Shown here: positions 37,018 through 46,256 of the stretch, one piece after another
How positions within the stretch are numbered: the first letter of the stretch is position 1
Layout: each line of letters starts with the position of its first letter
Assembly (NCBI GenBank): GCA_030831945.1
Contig: JAURKC010000002.1
Location: forward strand, 116,654-180,653
Length of the DNA stretch: 64,000 bases
Source: Ferruginibacter sp.
Lineage (GTDB): Bacteria; Bacteroidota; Bacteroidia; Chitinophagales; Chitinophagaceae
Direction of reading: 5' to 3'
Notes under the pieces: model-generated
What the model saw: only the letters and a program-made list of their open reading frames with translations
Database searches by the model: none
What the model was told of the DNA's origin: nothing
Position numbers and translations under genes: made by a program

Positions 37018-38427
37018 ATGAGTATGAAAAAATTATCCATCCAATCTGTCCTGCCATTTGTAGTGTTGGTCGCAGTTGCATTGGCGGCTGCTTTTATTGC
37101 CCCTGAGGCGGATTTTGATCCCACTAAAATTGCAGACGGTCCCCAATACAATACTTCTGATATTGCTTGGGTGCTTGTATCAACTGCGCTAGTTTTTTTA
37201 ATGACGCCAGGACTTGCATTCTTTTATGGCGGTATGGTTAATCGCAAGAATGTAATTTCTACCATGATAAAAAGTGTAGTTGCTGCTGGGGTGGTTGGAG
37301 TATTATGGATTGTAGTAGGATTTAGTTTAAGTTTTGGAGATTCAATCGGTGGTTTTATTGGCGATCCAAGGACCTTCTTATTTTTTAAGGGGGTAAAGTC
37401 ACATGCTCCATGGCCTTTAGCTAATACAATTCCGCTTACTTTATTTTCATTATTTCAATTAATGTTTGCAATCATCACTCCAGGTTTGGTGGTAGGTGCG
37501 GTAGCAGAACGTATTCGTTTTACAGCTTATGTAATGTTTATTATATTATTTAGTTTATTGGTGTATGCACCCGTTGCACATTGGAGCTGGCATCCAGAAG
37601 GATTCCTTGCAAAAATGGGTGTATGGGATTTCGCAGGTGGTACAGTAGTACATATTACTGCAGGTTGCGCTGCTCTTGCAGGTGCATTAGTTTTGAAACG
37701 TAGAAAATCACATGAACAAAAAGCAGAGATTCCTCCAGCGAACGTACCTTATGTATTGATCGGAACTGGTTTACTTTGGTTCGGTTGGTTTGGTTTCAAT
37801 GCAGGATCTGCTGTTGGATCTTCTCCTTTAGCGGTGAATGCTTTTGGTACAACTAATACAGCTGCTGCTGCTGCTGGTTTAGCTTGGATGTTCTTTGATG
37901 TAATGAAAGGTAAAAAACCTTCAGTATTGGGATTTTGTATCGGTGCTGTAGTTGGTTTAGTTGCTATTACTCCAGGAGCTGGTTATGTTGGTATTCCTCA
38001 AAGTATTATTATTGGTGTGGTGGGTGCGATTATTTCTAACATCGCAGTAAGCATTAAACAAAAATCAAGTTTGGATGACACCTTAGATGTATTTCCTTGC
38101 CACGGAATTGGTGGAATGGTAGGTATGTTATTAACGGGTGTTTTTGCAAACCAATTAATTCATGGTATTAAAGATGGTCCTGAAGGTTGGTTCTATGGTA
38201 ATTTTTCATTCTTTTTAACTCAAGCTAAAGCAATGTTGATAGTTGTTGTTTACAGCTTCACAGTTTCATTCTTAATTTTCAAATTCATTGATTTCATTTT
38301 ACCAATCAGGGTAAGTGCTCAAGATGAGGAAGAAGGTTTGGACGCTTCTCAACATGATGAAAAATATGTTCAAGGAACACTTTTAGTTAATACTGGCAAC
38401 GGTATTGAAGAAAAACAAAATTCATAA
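37018..38427 (+). CDS. amtB: Ammonium transporter (Amt family)
   Basis: Trimeric inner-membrane ammonium channel. The 469-residue protein has an N-terminal hydrophobic segment, perhaps a cleaved signal, then the Amt core with FLMTPGLAFFYGGMVNRKNV, FGDSIGGFIGD, the periplasmic and pore segment AHWSWHPEGFLAKMGVWDFAGGTVVHITAG (twin-histidine pathway His in VVHITAG), and DVFPCHGIGGMVGMLLTGVF. About eleven membrane helices are visible. The cytoplasmic tail is longer than usual. The start may be at 37018 or at the second ATG, 37024. No glnK/PII gene is adjacent, unlike the common amtB-glnK pair; an outer-membrane porin gene follows instead. Confidence 0.96.
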   Translation: MSMKKLSIQSVLPFVVLVAVALAAAFIAPEADFDPTKIADGPQYNTSDIAWVLVSTALVFLMTPGLAFFYGGMVNRKNVISTMIKSVVAAGVVGVLWIVVGFSLSFGDSIGGFIGDPRTFLFFKGVKSHAPWPLANTIPLTLFSLFQLMFAIITPGLVVGAVAERIRFTAYVMFIILFSLLVYAPVAHWSWHPEGFLAKMGVWDFAGGTVVHITAGCAALAGALVLKRRKSHEQKAEIPPANVPYVLIGTGLLWFGWFGFNAGSAVGSSPLAVNAFGTTNTAAAAAGLAWMFFDVMKGKKPSVLGFCIGAVVGLVAITPGAGYVGIPQSIIIGVVGAIISNIAVSIKQKSSLDDTLDVFPCHGIGGMVGMLLTGVFANQLIHGIKDGPEGWFYGNFSFFLTQAKAMLIVVVYSFTVSFLIFKFIDFILPIRVSAQDEEEGLDASQHDEKYVQGTLLVNTGNGIEEKQNS

Positions 38428-38436
38428 ATTAAATAG

Positions 38437-38468
38437 ACCAGGGTTTTTCCCTATGAATAAACCCTGGT
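38437..38468 (+). terminator. Intrinsic terminator after amtB
   Basis: ACCAGGGTTT pairs with AAACCCTGGT around a 12-base loop, followed by a T-rich tail; AAATA/TATTT-like bases extend the pairing outward. Confidence 0.85.
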
Positions 38469-38637
38469 TTATTTTATAGTTTGATTAAAAAAATTATACC
38501 TTTTGATTTATAAATAAAATAAGTTTTAGCAACTCATTTTATACAATTTTTGCTACTAAGTTTTAACGATGCTACATGAAAGTTTACCTAGTATATGCTA
38601 AGTAATCCAACCAATTATTCATAAAAAACTTACAAAA

Positions 38638-39720
38638 ATGATTAAAAAAATTTTAGCAACATTGATGATTACTGCAACTTTTTTCAGTACTTCAATTGCC
38701 CAAGATTCAACCAAGACATTATCTTTCTCTGGTTCTATAGATGGATATTATCGTCACAACTTCGCCAATGCTTCTGATGGAATAAATAGTAATAATAGAA
38801 CAAGTTTTACTAATTCTCAAGGGGCTTTTTCATTGGGTATGGCAAGTTTAAGAGCGGATGCTACCGCTTTATCAGGAAAAATAACCGGTACAGTTGATTT
38901 AGGTTTTGGCACAAGAGCAGAGGAATTTTCATATTATGAAAAAGCTTCTGGATCTTCATTGACATTGATGAAGCAGATGTATTTAACTTACGCTTTGTCA
39001 AGTAAAGTAAAACTAACCGCGGGTAAATTTGCTACCCACGTAGGATATGAAGTATTGGATGCTCCTTTGAACAGAAATTATAGCATGTCTTATATGTTTA
39101 CTAATGGACCTTTCTCACATACTGGTGTAAAATTGGATGTAACTGAAGGGAATGTTGGTTTTATGGTGGGAGTGGCTAATTATATCGATCAGACTGTTTC
39201 AACAACCAGTACTCGTTCTTTGATCGCACAATTAAGTGCTGGTTCAGCGAGTGGTAAATTCAAGACCTACCTTAACTATGCAGGTTGTTTTGGTTCTACA
39301 GCAGGAGAAAATCCACTATCACTTAAAAGTTTTAGCCAGTTAGATTTAGTAGTGACCGGAGTACTTTCTGATAAATTTAATATTGGATTTAATGGAACAG
39401 TTCAAGGTCGCAAACAAATAGATGGATCTGCATTAACGAGTGGAAGTTGGAATGCAGCAGCATTGTACTTAAATATTGACCCTTCTTCTACAGTGGGACT
39501 TACCCTTAGGAGTGAATTAGTGAGCGACAGTAAATTGATTTATTTTGGAACTAAAAATATTTTAGCGAATACGTTGTCTTTCAATTTTAAAGCAGGTGCT
39601 TTTACATTTATTCCTGAGTTAAGAATTGAATCAGCTCAAAGCGATTTCTATACTAAAAATGATGGTAGTACATCTAAATCAACTGCTACTGCTTTGATAG
39701 CTGCAGTGTATAAATTTTAA
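38638..39720 (+). CDS. Outer-membrane beta-barrel porin (BBP2-like)
   Basis: A 360-residue outer-membrane protein with a signal peptide (KKILATLMITATFFSTSIAQ) and then alternating amphipathic strands with aromatic girdles. Typical segments are SFSGSIDGYYRHNF, GKITGTVDLGFG, MKQMYLTYALSSKVKLTAGKF and FTNGPFSHTGVKLDV. It ends in FKF-like KF, as beta-barrels do. The pattern matches the putative Bacteroidota outer-membrane barrel family often called BBP2 or OmpL-like porin-2. It sits 210 bases downstream of amtB with its own gap; a role in passing ammonium or other small nitrogen compounds to AmtB is inferred only from position. Confidence 0.82.
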   Translation: MIKKILATLMITATFFSTSIAQDSTKTLSFSGSIDGYYRHNFANASDGINSNNRTSFTNSQGAFSLGMASLRADATALSGKITGTVDLGFGTRAEEFSYYEKASGSSLTLMKQMYLTYALSSKVKLTAGKFATHVGYEVLDAPLNRNYSMSYMFTNGPFSHTGVKLDVTEGNVGFMVGVANYIDQTVSTTSTRSLIAQLSAGSASGKFKTYLNYAGCFGSTAGENPLSLKSFSQLDLVVTGVLSDKFNIGFNGTVQGRKQIDGSALTSGSWNAAALYLNIDPSSTVGLTLRSELVSDSKLIYFGTKNILANTLSFNFKAGAFTFIPELRIESAQSDFYTKNDGSTSKSTATALIAAVYKF

Positions 39721-39730
39721 TTTGTGAGTG

Positions 39731-39744
39731 CTGTAATATTACAG
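39731..39744. other. Perfect 14-bp palindrome
   Basis: CTGTAATATTACAG, a perfect palindrome 11 bases after the porin stop and before the terminator. It resembles a dimeric-repressor site in form, but its position downstream of the gene argues against a role in initiation. Confidence 0.3.
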
Positions 39745-39774
39745 TGACCTTTTTCATATGGCAAGCAATCGTTA

Positions 39775-39800
39775 AGCCCTTCCGTTTCTACGGAAGGGCT
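39775..39800. terminator. Intrinsic terminator between the porin gene and ppc
   Basis: AGCCCTTCCGT pairs with ACGGAAGGGCT around a four-base loop and is followed by CTATTTTTAT. It lies between two converging genes and probably serves the porin gene. Confidence 0.88.
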
Positions 39801-39841
39801 CTATTTTTATTACAATAAAATTTTTAAAATTGAATGGACTG

Positions 39842-42427
39842 TTATGCAGAATTTCTTCCTGCATTGATGATTCCAAATGAAGATCTCATCACTAGTTTTT
39901 CGTAGGTAGCTTTTAATGGAGAGTTAATAAGACCATCTTCTATCTCACGGATATTCATCATAGCAAATTGTTGAATTGTGAGCAGTGGTAAAACTATTTT
40001 TTCCCTCATTAAAATAGAAAGTTGATCGACTGGGTAGTCGCTCATCAATTCTGTTCTATCCGAAAGTTTAAGAATGTATTGCTGTGTTAAAATATGTTCT
40101 TCATAAATGGTATTCCATATTTCTCCATATTTTTCATCCTTAGCTAAAAAAGCAGTTAGCGGAAAAAAACATTTTTTCATCGCCATTTCACTATTATCGA
40201 GTAGTGTCTTAAAAAATAATGAATGATGATAAAGCTTTTTCAGTTGAGGAAATTTTCCTTGTTTTTCAAGCTCTTTTAATGCAGTACCCACACCATAATA
40301 TCCTGTTACGTTTTGTTTTAATTGTGCCCATGCACCTACGTAAGGAATTGCCCTCAAATCTTTGAAAGTTAATTTATTGCCTCCACCACGTTTAGCTGGT
40401 CTACTACCTATATTCGTTTCGCTATAAAATTTAAGCGGACTTACTTGAGATAAATAGTCTGCAAACTGAGGATGATCTTTAAGAGAGCTATATTTTATAA
40501 AACTTTGATTAGCTAATTCTTGCAATAAAGCCTCTTCATCTTTTTCGAGCGTAATATGCCGGTTATTAAATAAGTCGTTTGATATTCCCGCATGGAGTAA
40601 TTGTTCAATATTAAATTGTGCTGCATCGATTGTACCAAAATTAGAACTCACTGTTTGCCCTTGGACAGTTAATTGTATTTCTTTATTCGAAATATTTTGT
40701 CCCATCGAAGCATAAAACTTATGCGTTTTTCCTCCTCCTCTAGAAGGTGGACCACCACGACCATCAAAGAAAATTATTTCTATATCATATTGTTTAGAAA
40801 TAGCAGTTAATTCTTCTTTTGCTTTATAGATACCCCAATTAGCCATTAAATAACCACCATCTTTAGTGCCATCACTAAAACCTAGCATGACCGTTTGACG
40901 CTTTTTTCTTCTGTTAAGGTGATGGCTATACTTTTCATTGGTATATAAGGTCTTCATTATATCCGCTGCATTTTGAAGATCATCAACTGTTTCGAAAAGT
41001 GGTATGATATCTACATTAATTTCATCTTGCTTAGCCCCACTTAGTAGAAATAGTCCATATACTTCTAATACATTGAGTGCGCTATTGCATTGGCTGATAA
41101 TATAACGATTGCAACCTGCTTCACCATTGAAATCCTGAATGGTACGGATGGCTTTTATGGTAGCAATGGTATCTGTGGTAATTTCTTGTTCAAATACTTC
41201 GTCAGTAAGACTATTTGAAACTTGAGTGATTATTTTTATTTTTTCCTCTGTAGAACTGGAATCATAACTAGCAGGTAGGCTAGTATTTTTAGCGGCAATT
41301 GAAGATAAAACTTGACTATGAATACTGCTTTCCTGTCTGATATCTAGCGATGCAAAATGAAGTCCAAAAACGTTTACCTTATTAATGAGATTATTAATTA
41401 GGTGTAGAAATAGACTATTGTGTTTGTAGATCAAAATTTCTTTAATCTTGTTGAGAGATTTTAATATTTCTTGTTTATTTAAATGGGTTCTTTGTCCTGG
41501 AATAAATATGTTATTGTACATATCATTTTCTAGTTCCATTAAAATAGTATCTACTCCCTCAAAAGTCAGTCTGCGTCTAATTCTTCTTATTTCTAAATAG
41601 TATGATTTGATAATTCCTCCTCTAAGTGCGTCGGCTACTTTTAATGTAGTGGGAGCCTTAACAAAAGGATTTCCATCGCGATCACCTCCAGGCCAAAAAC
41701 CCATAGTGATGATTGGATTCATTTCATTGATAGCATCTGGAAACTGATTTTTTAAAAATGAAATGATTCTTCCTGTAGCAGGGTAAAAAATATTTTCTAA
41801 GTACCATATTAAATTCATTGCCTCGTCATAGGGACTAGGCTTTTGTTTTTTAAAGAATGGCGTCTTACCAAGTTGTTGCAAATACATATTAATTTGTACC
41901 GCATTGTTTTCAGTTAATGCTTTTGAAAGGTCATTGATGATTCCCAAAACCGATCCGGGATAAAACTGGGTGGGGTGTGCAGTTAATACTAATCGTACGG
42001 CAAAATTGGATAACTTCTCTTTTAGTTCAAGCTGTTTTTCATGTTCAATTACATCACTTTCGAGGTGTTTTAAAGTTCCTACACCGTTGATGTCGTTTAC
42101 TTCTTTAAAAGCAGCATCTTCCAATGCATCAAATAATACAACTTGACGCTCGATATATTGAATGAAACGAAATAGCAGATCTAGTCGTTCTTGTGGTTGT
42201 TTGAAAGTAGTATGTTTTGAAAAAAACTCTTCAATGATTTCAGCAGGACTTTGATTTTTTTTATATCCTTCATCACAATTATTTTGTAGTAGGGATAATA
42301 AAATTCCTGTTTTTTCAATACGGTGAAAAGGAAGGGAGGTAAATAGACTGTTGTACAGTTGAAATTTGATTCCTACCAAATTTTTAAAATGCCTTAGACC
42401 TCTAGTTGATTGGTGATCCATATTCAA
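39842..42427 (-). CDS. ppc: Phosphoenolpyruvate carboxylase
   Basis: Anaplerotic formation of oxaloacetate from phosphoenolpyruvate and bicarbonate. The 861-residue protein shows the catalytic His in VLTAHPTQFYPGS (near 150), MGFWPGGDRDGNPFV, the catalytic loop FDGRGGPPSRGGGKTH, and the QGQTVSSNFG segment. GFSDGTKDGGYLMANW precedes the loop. The end, FGIINAGRNSA, departs from the usual bacterial AAGMRNTG tail that contributes an active-site carboxyl group; the arginine and asparagine are kept. It is divergent from thrA: oxaloacetate is the precursor of aspartate and thus of threonine, so the pairing is metabolically sensible. Confidence 0.94.
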   Translation of the reverse strand: MNMDHQSTRGLRHFKNLVGIKFQLYNSLFTSLPFHRIEKTGILLSLLQNNCDEGYKKNQSPAEIIEEFFSKHTTFKQPQERLDLLFRFIQYIERQVVLFDALEDAAFKEVNDINGVGTLKHLESDVIEHEKQLELKEKLSNFAVRLVLTAHPTQFYPGSVLGIINDLSKALTENNAVQINMYLQQLGKTPFFKKQKPSPYDEAMNLIWYLENIFYPATGRIISFLKNQFPDAINEMNPIITMGFWPGGDRDGNPFVKAPTTLKVADALRGGIIKSYYLEIRRIRRRLTFEGVDTILMELENDMYNNIFIPGQRTHLNKQEILKSLNKIKEILIYKHNSLFLHLINNLINKVNVFGLHFASLDIRQESSIHSQVLSSIAAKNTSLPASYDSSSTEEKIKIITQVSNSLTDEVFEQEITTDTIATIKAIRTIQDFNGEAGCNRYIISQCNSALNVLEVYGLFLLSGAKQDEINVDIIPLFETVDDLQNAADIMKTLYTNEKYSHHLNRRKKRQTVMLGFSDGTKDGGYLMANWGIYKAKEELTAISKQYDIEIIFFDGRGGPPSRGGGKTHKFYASMGQNISNKEIQLTVQGQTVSSNFGTIDAAQFNIEQLLHAGISNDLFNNRHITLEKDEEALLQELANQSFIKYSSLKDHPQFADYLSQVSPLKFYSETNIGSRPAKRGGGNKLTFKDLRAIPYVGAWAQLKQNVTGYYGVGTALKELEKQGKFPQLKKLYHHSLFFKTLLDNSEMAMKKCFFPLTAFLAKDEKYGEIWNTIYEEHILTQQYILKLSDRTELMSDYPVDQLSILMREKIVLPLLTIQQFAMMNIREIEDGLINSPLKATYEKLVMRSSFGIINAGRNSA

Positions 42428-42528
42428 GAATATTTAATAAAAATGTAGCAAAGCAGGCATTAATGTAAGTAAAACATGAAAATACTTAAAAATTTTCAAA
42501 TACTTGCTGTCATTACCAATTAATTCCC

Positions 42529-42536
42529 TAATTTAG
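42529..42536 (+). promoter_or_regulatory. Probable thr operon promoter
   Basis: TAATTTAG matches seven of eight positions of the TAnnTTTG box, with a TTG at 42504-42506 positioned 25 bases upstream as a candidate -33 element, the same spacing as at accB. Transcription would start near 42542 and include the leader peptide frame at 42600. Confidence 0.45.
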
Positions 42537-42599
42537 CGAAATATAAAAGTGGTACAATTGAATTTACATATCATATCCCTCCATCCTTCAGTAGCTGTA

Positions 42600-42647
42600 A
42601 TGGCTACCGGTACTGCTTTTACAACGACGTCTACTACGACCCGATAG
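42600..42647 (+). CDS. thrL: Threonine operon leader peptide
   Basis: A 15-residue open frame, MATGTAFTTTSTTTR, in which eight residues are threonine, lies 95 bases before thrA. Threonine-rich leader peptides directly upstream of thrA mark transcription attenuation in other bacteria, where stalling at Thr codons reports low charged tRNA-Thr. All four Thr codon types except none are used mixed (ACC, ACT, ACA, ACG). The frame is also open upstream to a TTG at 42558, which would add 14 residues. The ATG lies in the loop of a GTAGC/GCTAC hairpin at 42591-42607. A T6 run at 42684-42689 follows, but I could not draw a strong GC-rich terminator stem before it. Confidence 0.75.
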   Translation: MATGTAFTTTSTTTR

Positions 42648-42741
42648 GGTTGTGCAATTACATATTACCATTGGGCTATTAGCTTTTTTCAAGAAAAAGG
42701 ATATTCATTATCACTATTTACATATACACAAATAAAAACTC
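42648..42741 (+). promoter_or_regulatory. Candidate thr attenuator region
   Basis: Between the leader peptide and thrA. A hairpin overlaps the leader stop (ACGACCC with GGGTTGT, loop GATA, 42636-42653), followed by a weak stem region and a T6 run at 42684-42689. The arrangement fits attenuation, but the terminator stem is weak by eye and the alternative structures need folding calculations. Confidence 0.4.
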
Positions 42742-45186
42742 ATGCAAGTTGTAAAATTTGGCGGAAGTTCGGTCAAGAATGCTGAAAATATTAATAAGGT
42801 AGTTGCTATTGTTAACGAAAAAATTAAAACAGATACTACCATTGTGGTGGTATCCGCTATGGGAGGCATCACGGATATTTTATTGCAATGCTGCCAACTT
42901 GCTGCTGAGGGAAATGAAACGTATAAGGATAAATTGTTAGCGTCCGAACAGCGCCATCTCCAAACGGTGAAGGAACTGTTACCCATCACTCAGCAGAGTA
43001 GGGTATTGAGTTTGGTAAAGACTTTGTGTAATGAAATTGAAGATATCTGTACGGGCATTTTTTTATTAGGTGAATTATCAGATCGTACTAAAGATAGAAT
43101 GGTGAGTTATGGTGAAATTTTATCTTCTCAAATCATTGCGGCAAAGTTTGCCTCAGCAGGTGAAGGAACTGAGTGGAAAGACGCTAGGGAATTGATTATT
43201 ACAGATGCTAATTTTGGGGCTGCTGCAGTAGATTTTTTAACTACCAACGCAAAAGTGCTTGACTATTTTAAAGGGTCAGCAGCTAATTTATTTATTTTAC
43301 CAGGGTTTATTTCATCAGATGGAAATGGTATTACTACCACCTTAGGTAGAGGAGGTTCTGATTATACTGCCGCCATAATTGCGGCAGCATTGGATGCTAA
43401 AGTGTTGGAAATTTGGACCGACGTTTCTGGTATGATGACTGCTGATCCTAGGTTGGTCAATAATGTAAAAATTATTCCGCAGATTTCTTATCAGGAGGCA
43501 ATGGAATTATCTCACTTTGGAGCTAAGGTTATTTATCCTCCAACCATTCAGCCAGTTAGTAGTAAGGGCATACCTACTTGGATTAAAAATACATTTGCAC
43601 CTAACGATACGGGTACTATCATTCAAAAAGAAACTACCCTTAACGGAAGTAGTATAAGGGGAATATCAAGTATTAATAGTATTTCCTTGTTGAGTTTAGA
43701 AGGTAGCGGAATGGTAGGAATTCCAGGGTTTTCTAAAAAATTATTTGAAGCCTTAGCGATTAAAAAAATCAATGTCATTCTTATTACCCAAAGTTCTTCT
43801 GAGCATTCTATCAGTGTGGGTATGGATTCTGCAGATGCAGATGAAGCTAAAAATGCAATTGATGAAGCATTTGCATTTGAAATTGCTACCAAAAAAGTTG
43901 ATCCAATTATAGTAGAGAGAGAACTAGCCATTATTGCTTTGGTCGGTGATAATATGAAGAGTCATCCTGGTATTAGTGGAAAAATGTTTGGAAACTTAGG
44001 CCGAAATGGAGTGAATGTTAGAGCCATTGCACAGGGGTCTTCTGAGAGAAATATATCTGCAGTTATTTCTACCCATGATGTAAAAAAAGCCATCAACGTA
44101 TTACATGAAGAATTTTTTGAAACAGTGTATAAGGAGGTCAACTTATTTATTACTGGTGTAGGAAATGTGGGTGGTAAATTAGTCGCTCAAATCCTTAAAC
44201 AACAAAAGTATTTACTAGAAAAGCTACATTTAAAAATAAATGTAGTGGGATTAGCCAATAGTAAAAAAATGATTTTCAATGATGAAGGGATTAACCTAAA
44301 TGATTGGAAAGAACAATTGAGTGAAGGTACTGAAATGAATATCCAAGGATTTGTAGATACTGTTATAGAGAAGAATTTACGCAATACAGTTTTTGCAGAT
44401 GTTACCGCTAATGAAAAGGTAGCAGCTTGTTACGATCAGTTATTGAAAAAAAGTATTTCTGTAGTGGCTTGTAATAAAATTGCTTGTTCTTCTAGTTTTG
44501 AATATTACACCGAATTAAAAAAGTTGGCTACTGAATTTAATGCACAATTTTTCTTTGAAACCAATGTGGGAGCTAGTTTGCCAATTATTGGTTCTTTAAA
44601 TGATCTGCTTCGAAGTGGTGATAAAATCCATACGATGGAAGCTGTTTTGAGTGGAACACTCAATTTTGTATTTAATCACTATGATGGTAAAAAGAGTTTT
44701 GCCTCCGTAGTAAAGCAGGCGCAAGATGAAGGGTACACTGAGCCAGATCCACGACTTGATTTAAGTGGCAAGGATGTAATGAGAAAGATTATGATTCTAT
44801 CTAGAGAGGCGGGTGAAAAAATGGAAATGGAGGACATCGAGAATCATTCATTTATGCCTGCTGCTTGTATGGAAGGTTCAGTAGCAGATTTTTATCAGTC
44901 AATGGAAGCACATGAAGATCATTTTAAAAAACTATATTCAGCAGCATCAGCTGCAGGAAAAAAATTAAAATTTGTTGCTAAGTTCGATAAGGGCAAAGCT
45001 CAAGTAGGTCTTCAGCATATTGATCCACAACACGACTTTTTTCATTTATATGGAAAGGATAATATTGTTCTTTTTTATACTGATCGATATGTTGATCAAC
45101 CATTAGTAATAAAGGGTGCAGGTGCTGGAGCTGATATAACTGCATCGGGTGTGTTTGCAGATATTATTAGGGCAGGTAGAATTTAA
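42742..45186 (+). CDS. thrA: Bifunctional aspartokinase / homoserine dehydrogenase
   Basis: Catalyses the first and third steps from aspartate to threonine and methionine. Residues 1-290 form the aspartokinase domain (MQVVKFGGSSVKNAEN, TTLGRGGSDYTAAIIAAAL, FGAKVIYPPTIQP). Residues about 310-460 hold two ACT domains (ISLLSLEGSGMVG, LAIIALVGDNM) for allosteric control. Residues about 465-814 form homoserine dehydrogenase (FITGVGNVGGKLV, ETNVGASLPIIGSLNDLL, and GKDVMRKIMILSREAG). The length, 814 aa, matches E. coli ThrA. It heads a thrA-thrB-thrC operon with gaps of 55 and 34 bases and is preceded by a threonine-rich leader peptide. Confidence 0.97.
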   Translation: MQVVKFGGSSVKNAENINKVVAIVNEKIKTDTTIVVVSAMGGITDILLQCCQLAAEGNETYKDKLLASEQRHLQTVKELLPITQQSRVLSLVKTLCNEIEDICTGIFLLGELSDRTKDRMVSYGEILSSQIIAAKFASAGEGTEWKDARELIITDANFGAAAVDFLTTNAKVLDYFKGSAANLFILPGFISSDGNGITTTLGRGGSDYTAAIIAAALDAKVLEIWTDVSGMMTADPRLVNNVKIIPQISYQEAMELSHFGAKVIYPPTIQPVSSKGIPTWIKNTFAPNDTGTIIQKETTLNGSSIRGISSINSISLLSLEGSGMVGIPGFSKKLFEALAIKKINVILITQSSSEHSISVGMDSADADEAKNAIDEAFAFEIATKKVDPIIVERELAIIALVGDNMKSHPGISGKMFGNLGRNGVNVRAIAQGSSERNISAVISTHDVKKAINVLHEEFFETVYKEVNLFITGVGNVGGKLVAQILKQQKYLLEKLHLKINVVGLANSKKMIFNDEGINLNDWKEQLSEGTEMNIQGFVDTVIEKNLRNTVFADVTANEKVAACYDQLLKKSISVVACNKIACSSSFEYYTELKKLATEFNAQFFFETNVGASLPIIGSLNDLLRSGDKIHTMEAVLSGTLNFVFNHYDGKKSFASVVKQAQDEGYTEPDPRLDLSGKDVMRKIMILSREAGEKMEMEDIENHSFMPAACMEGSVADFYQSMEAHEDHFKKLYSAASAAGKKLKFVAKFDKGKAQVGLQHIDPQHDFFHLYGKDNIVLFYTDRYVDQPLVIKGAGAGADITASGVFADIIRAGRI

Positions 45187-45241
45187 AATTTTAATTTCCA
45201 ATGGGGAAAAATAAAAATAGTTTATCCATAGAAACAAGCTT

Positions 45242-46222
45242 ATGAACATAGCTCAGCCTACAATTGAAAATAAAAAGATAAAGCCTAATTATTCAGCTGC
45301 TGGATATGTAAAGGTATTGGCACCGGGTACAGTGGCTAATCTTGTGTGCGGTTTTGATATTTTGGGAATGTGTTTGAATGAACCCAATGATTTGATGGAG
45401 GTGAAATTATTGAAAGAAAAAAAGGTCATCATACATAGTGCCGACGGTTATCCATTACCTTCCGATCCAGCACAAAATACTGCAGGAGCCCCATTGATTG
45501 AAATGATCAATGAACTGGATTTACCTACTGGTTTTGAAGTAACGATACATAAAAGAATTAAACCGGGAAGTGGTATTGGTTCTAGTGCTGCAAGTGCTGC
45601 TGGTGCCGTAGTAGCGGCTAATTATTTAGTGGGTAATGTTTTTTCAAATAAAGACCTTGTTCGCTTTGCAATGTTTGGTGAAAAAGTTGCCTCTGGTGTT
45701 AAACATGCAGATAATGTGGCGCCTTGTATTTTTGGTGGCATCACATTAATTCGAAGTATTCATCCCCTAGATATTATTTCAATTCCTTCACCGGATCTTT
45801 TTGTTACTATTGTTCATCCACAAATAGAAGTACGTACTAAGGATGCTAGGCAAATTTTAAGAAAGGAAGTCTTATTAAAGGATGCCATTAGACAGTGGGG
45901 CAATATTGCAGGATTGGTAGCTGGTTTTATGCAGAATGACCTTGACTTAATTGGTCGTTCTTTAGAAGATGTTATCATTGAACCTGTTCGAAGTATATTG
46001 ATACCTGGCTTTGATGAAGTTAAAATGAAATGTAAAGAAGCGGGTGCTTTGGGTGGTGGTATTTCAGGTTCTGGACCCTCCTTATTTATGCTAAGTAGGG
46101 ATGAAGCAACTGCAATAAAAGTTCAAACGGTAATGCAGGAAATATATAATCAAATTGGATTGGAGTATCATACTTATGTAACTACGATTAATAAAACAGG
46201 CGTAAAGATTATAGCAGAGTAA
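45242..46222 (+). CDS. thrB: Homoserine kinase
   Basis: GHMP-family kinase that phosphorylates homoserine before threonine synthase acts. The 326-residue protein has the GHMP ATP-binding motif KPGSGIGSSAASAAGAV near 103-119, an N-terminal VLAPGTVANLVCGFDILG, and the C-terminal glycine-rich motif GALGGGISGSGPSLFML. The N-terminus carries about 20 extra residues (QPTIENKKIKPN) before the conserved core, and an internal start is not obvious. It lies between thrA and thrC on the same strand. Confidence 0.96.
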   Translation: MNIAQPTIENKKIKPNYSAAGYVKVLAPGTVANLVCGFDILGMCLNEPNDLMEVKLLKEKKVIIHSADGYPLPSDPAQNTAGAPLIEMINELDLPTGFEVTIHKRIKPGSGIGSSAASAAGAVVAANYLVGNVFSNKDLVRFAMFGEKVASGVKHADNVAPCIFGGITLIRSIHPLDIISIPSPDLFVTIVHPQIEVRTKDARQILRKEVLLKDAIRQWGNIAGLVAGFMQNDLDLIGRSLEDVIIEPVRSILIPGFDEVKMKCKEAGALGGGISGSGPSLFMLSRDEATAIKVQTVMQEIYNQIGLEYHTYVTTINKTGVKIIAE

Positions 46223-46256
46223 ATTAATTTAAAGACAATCAGTTATTAAAAATCGT

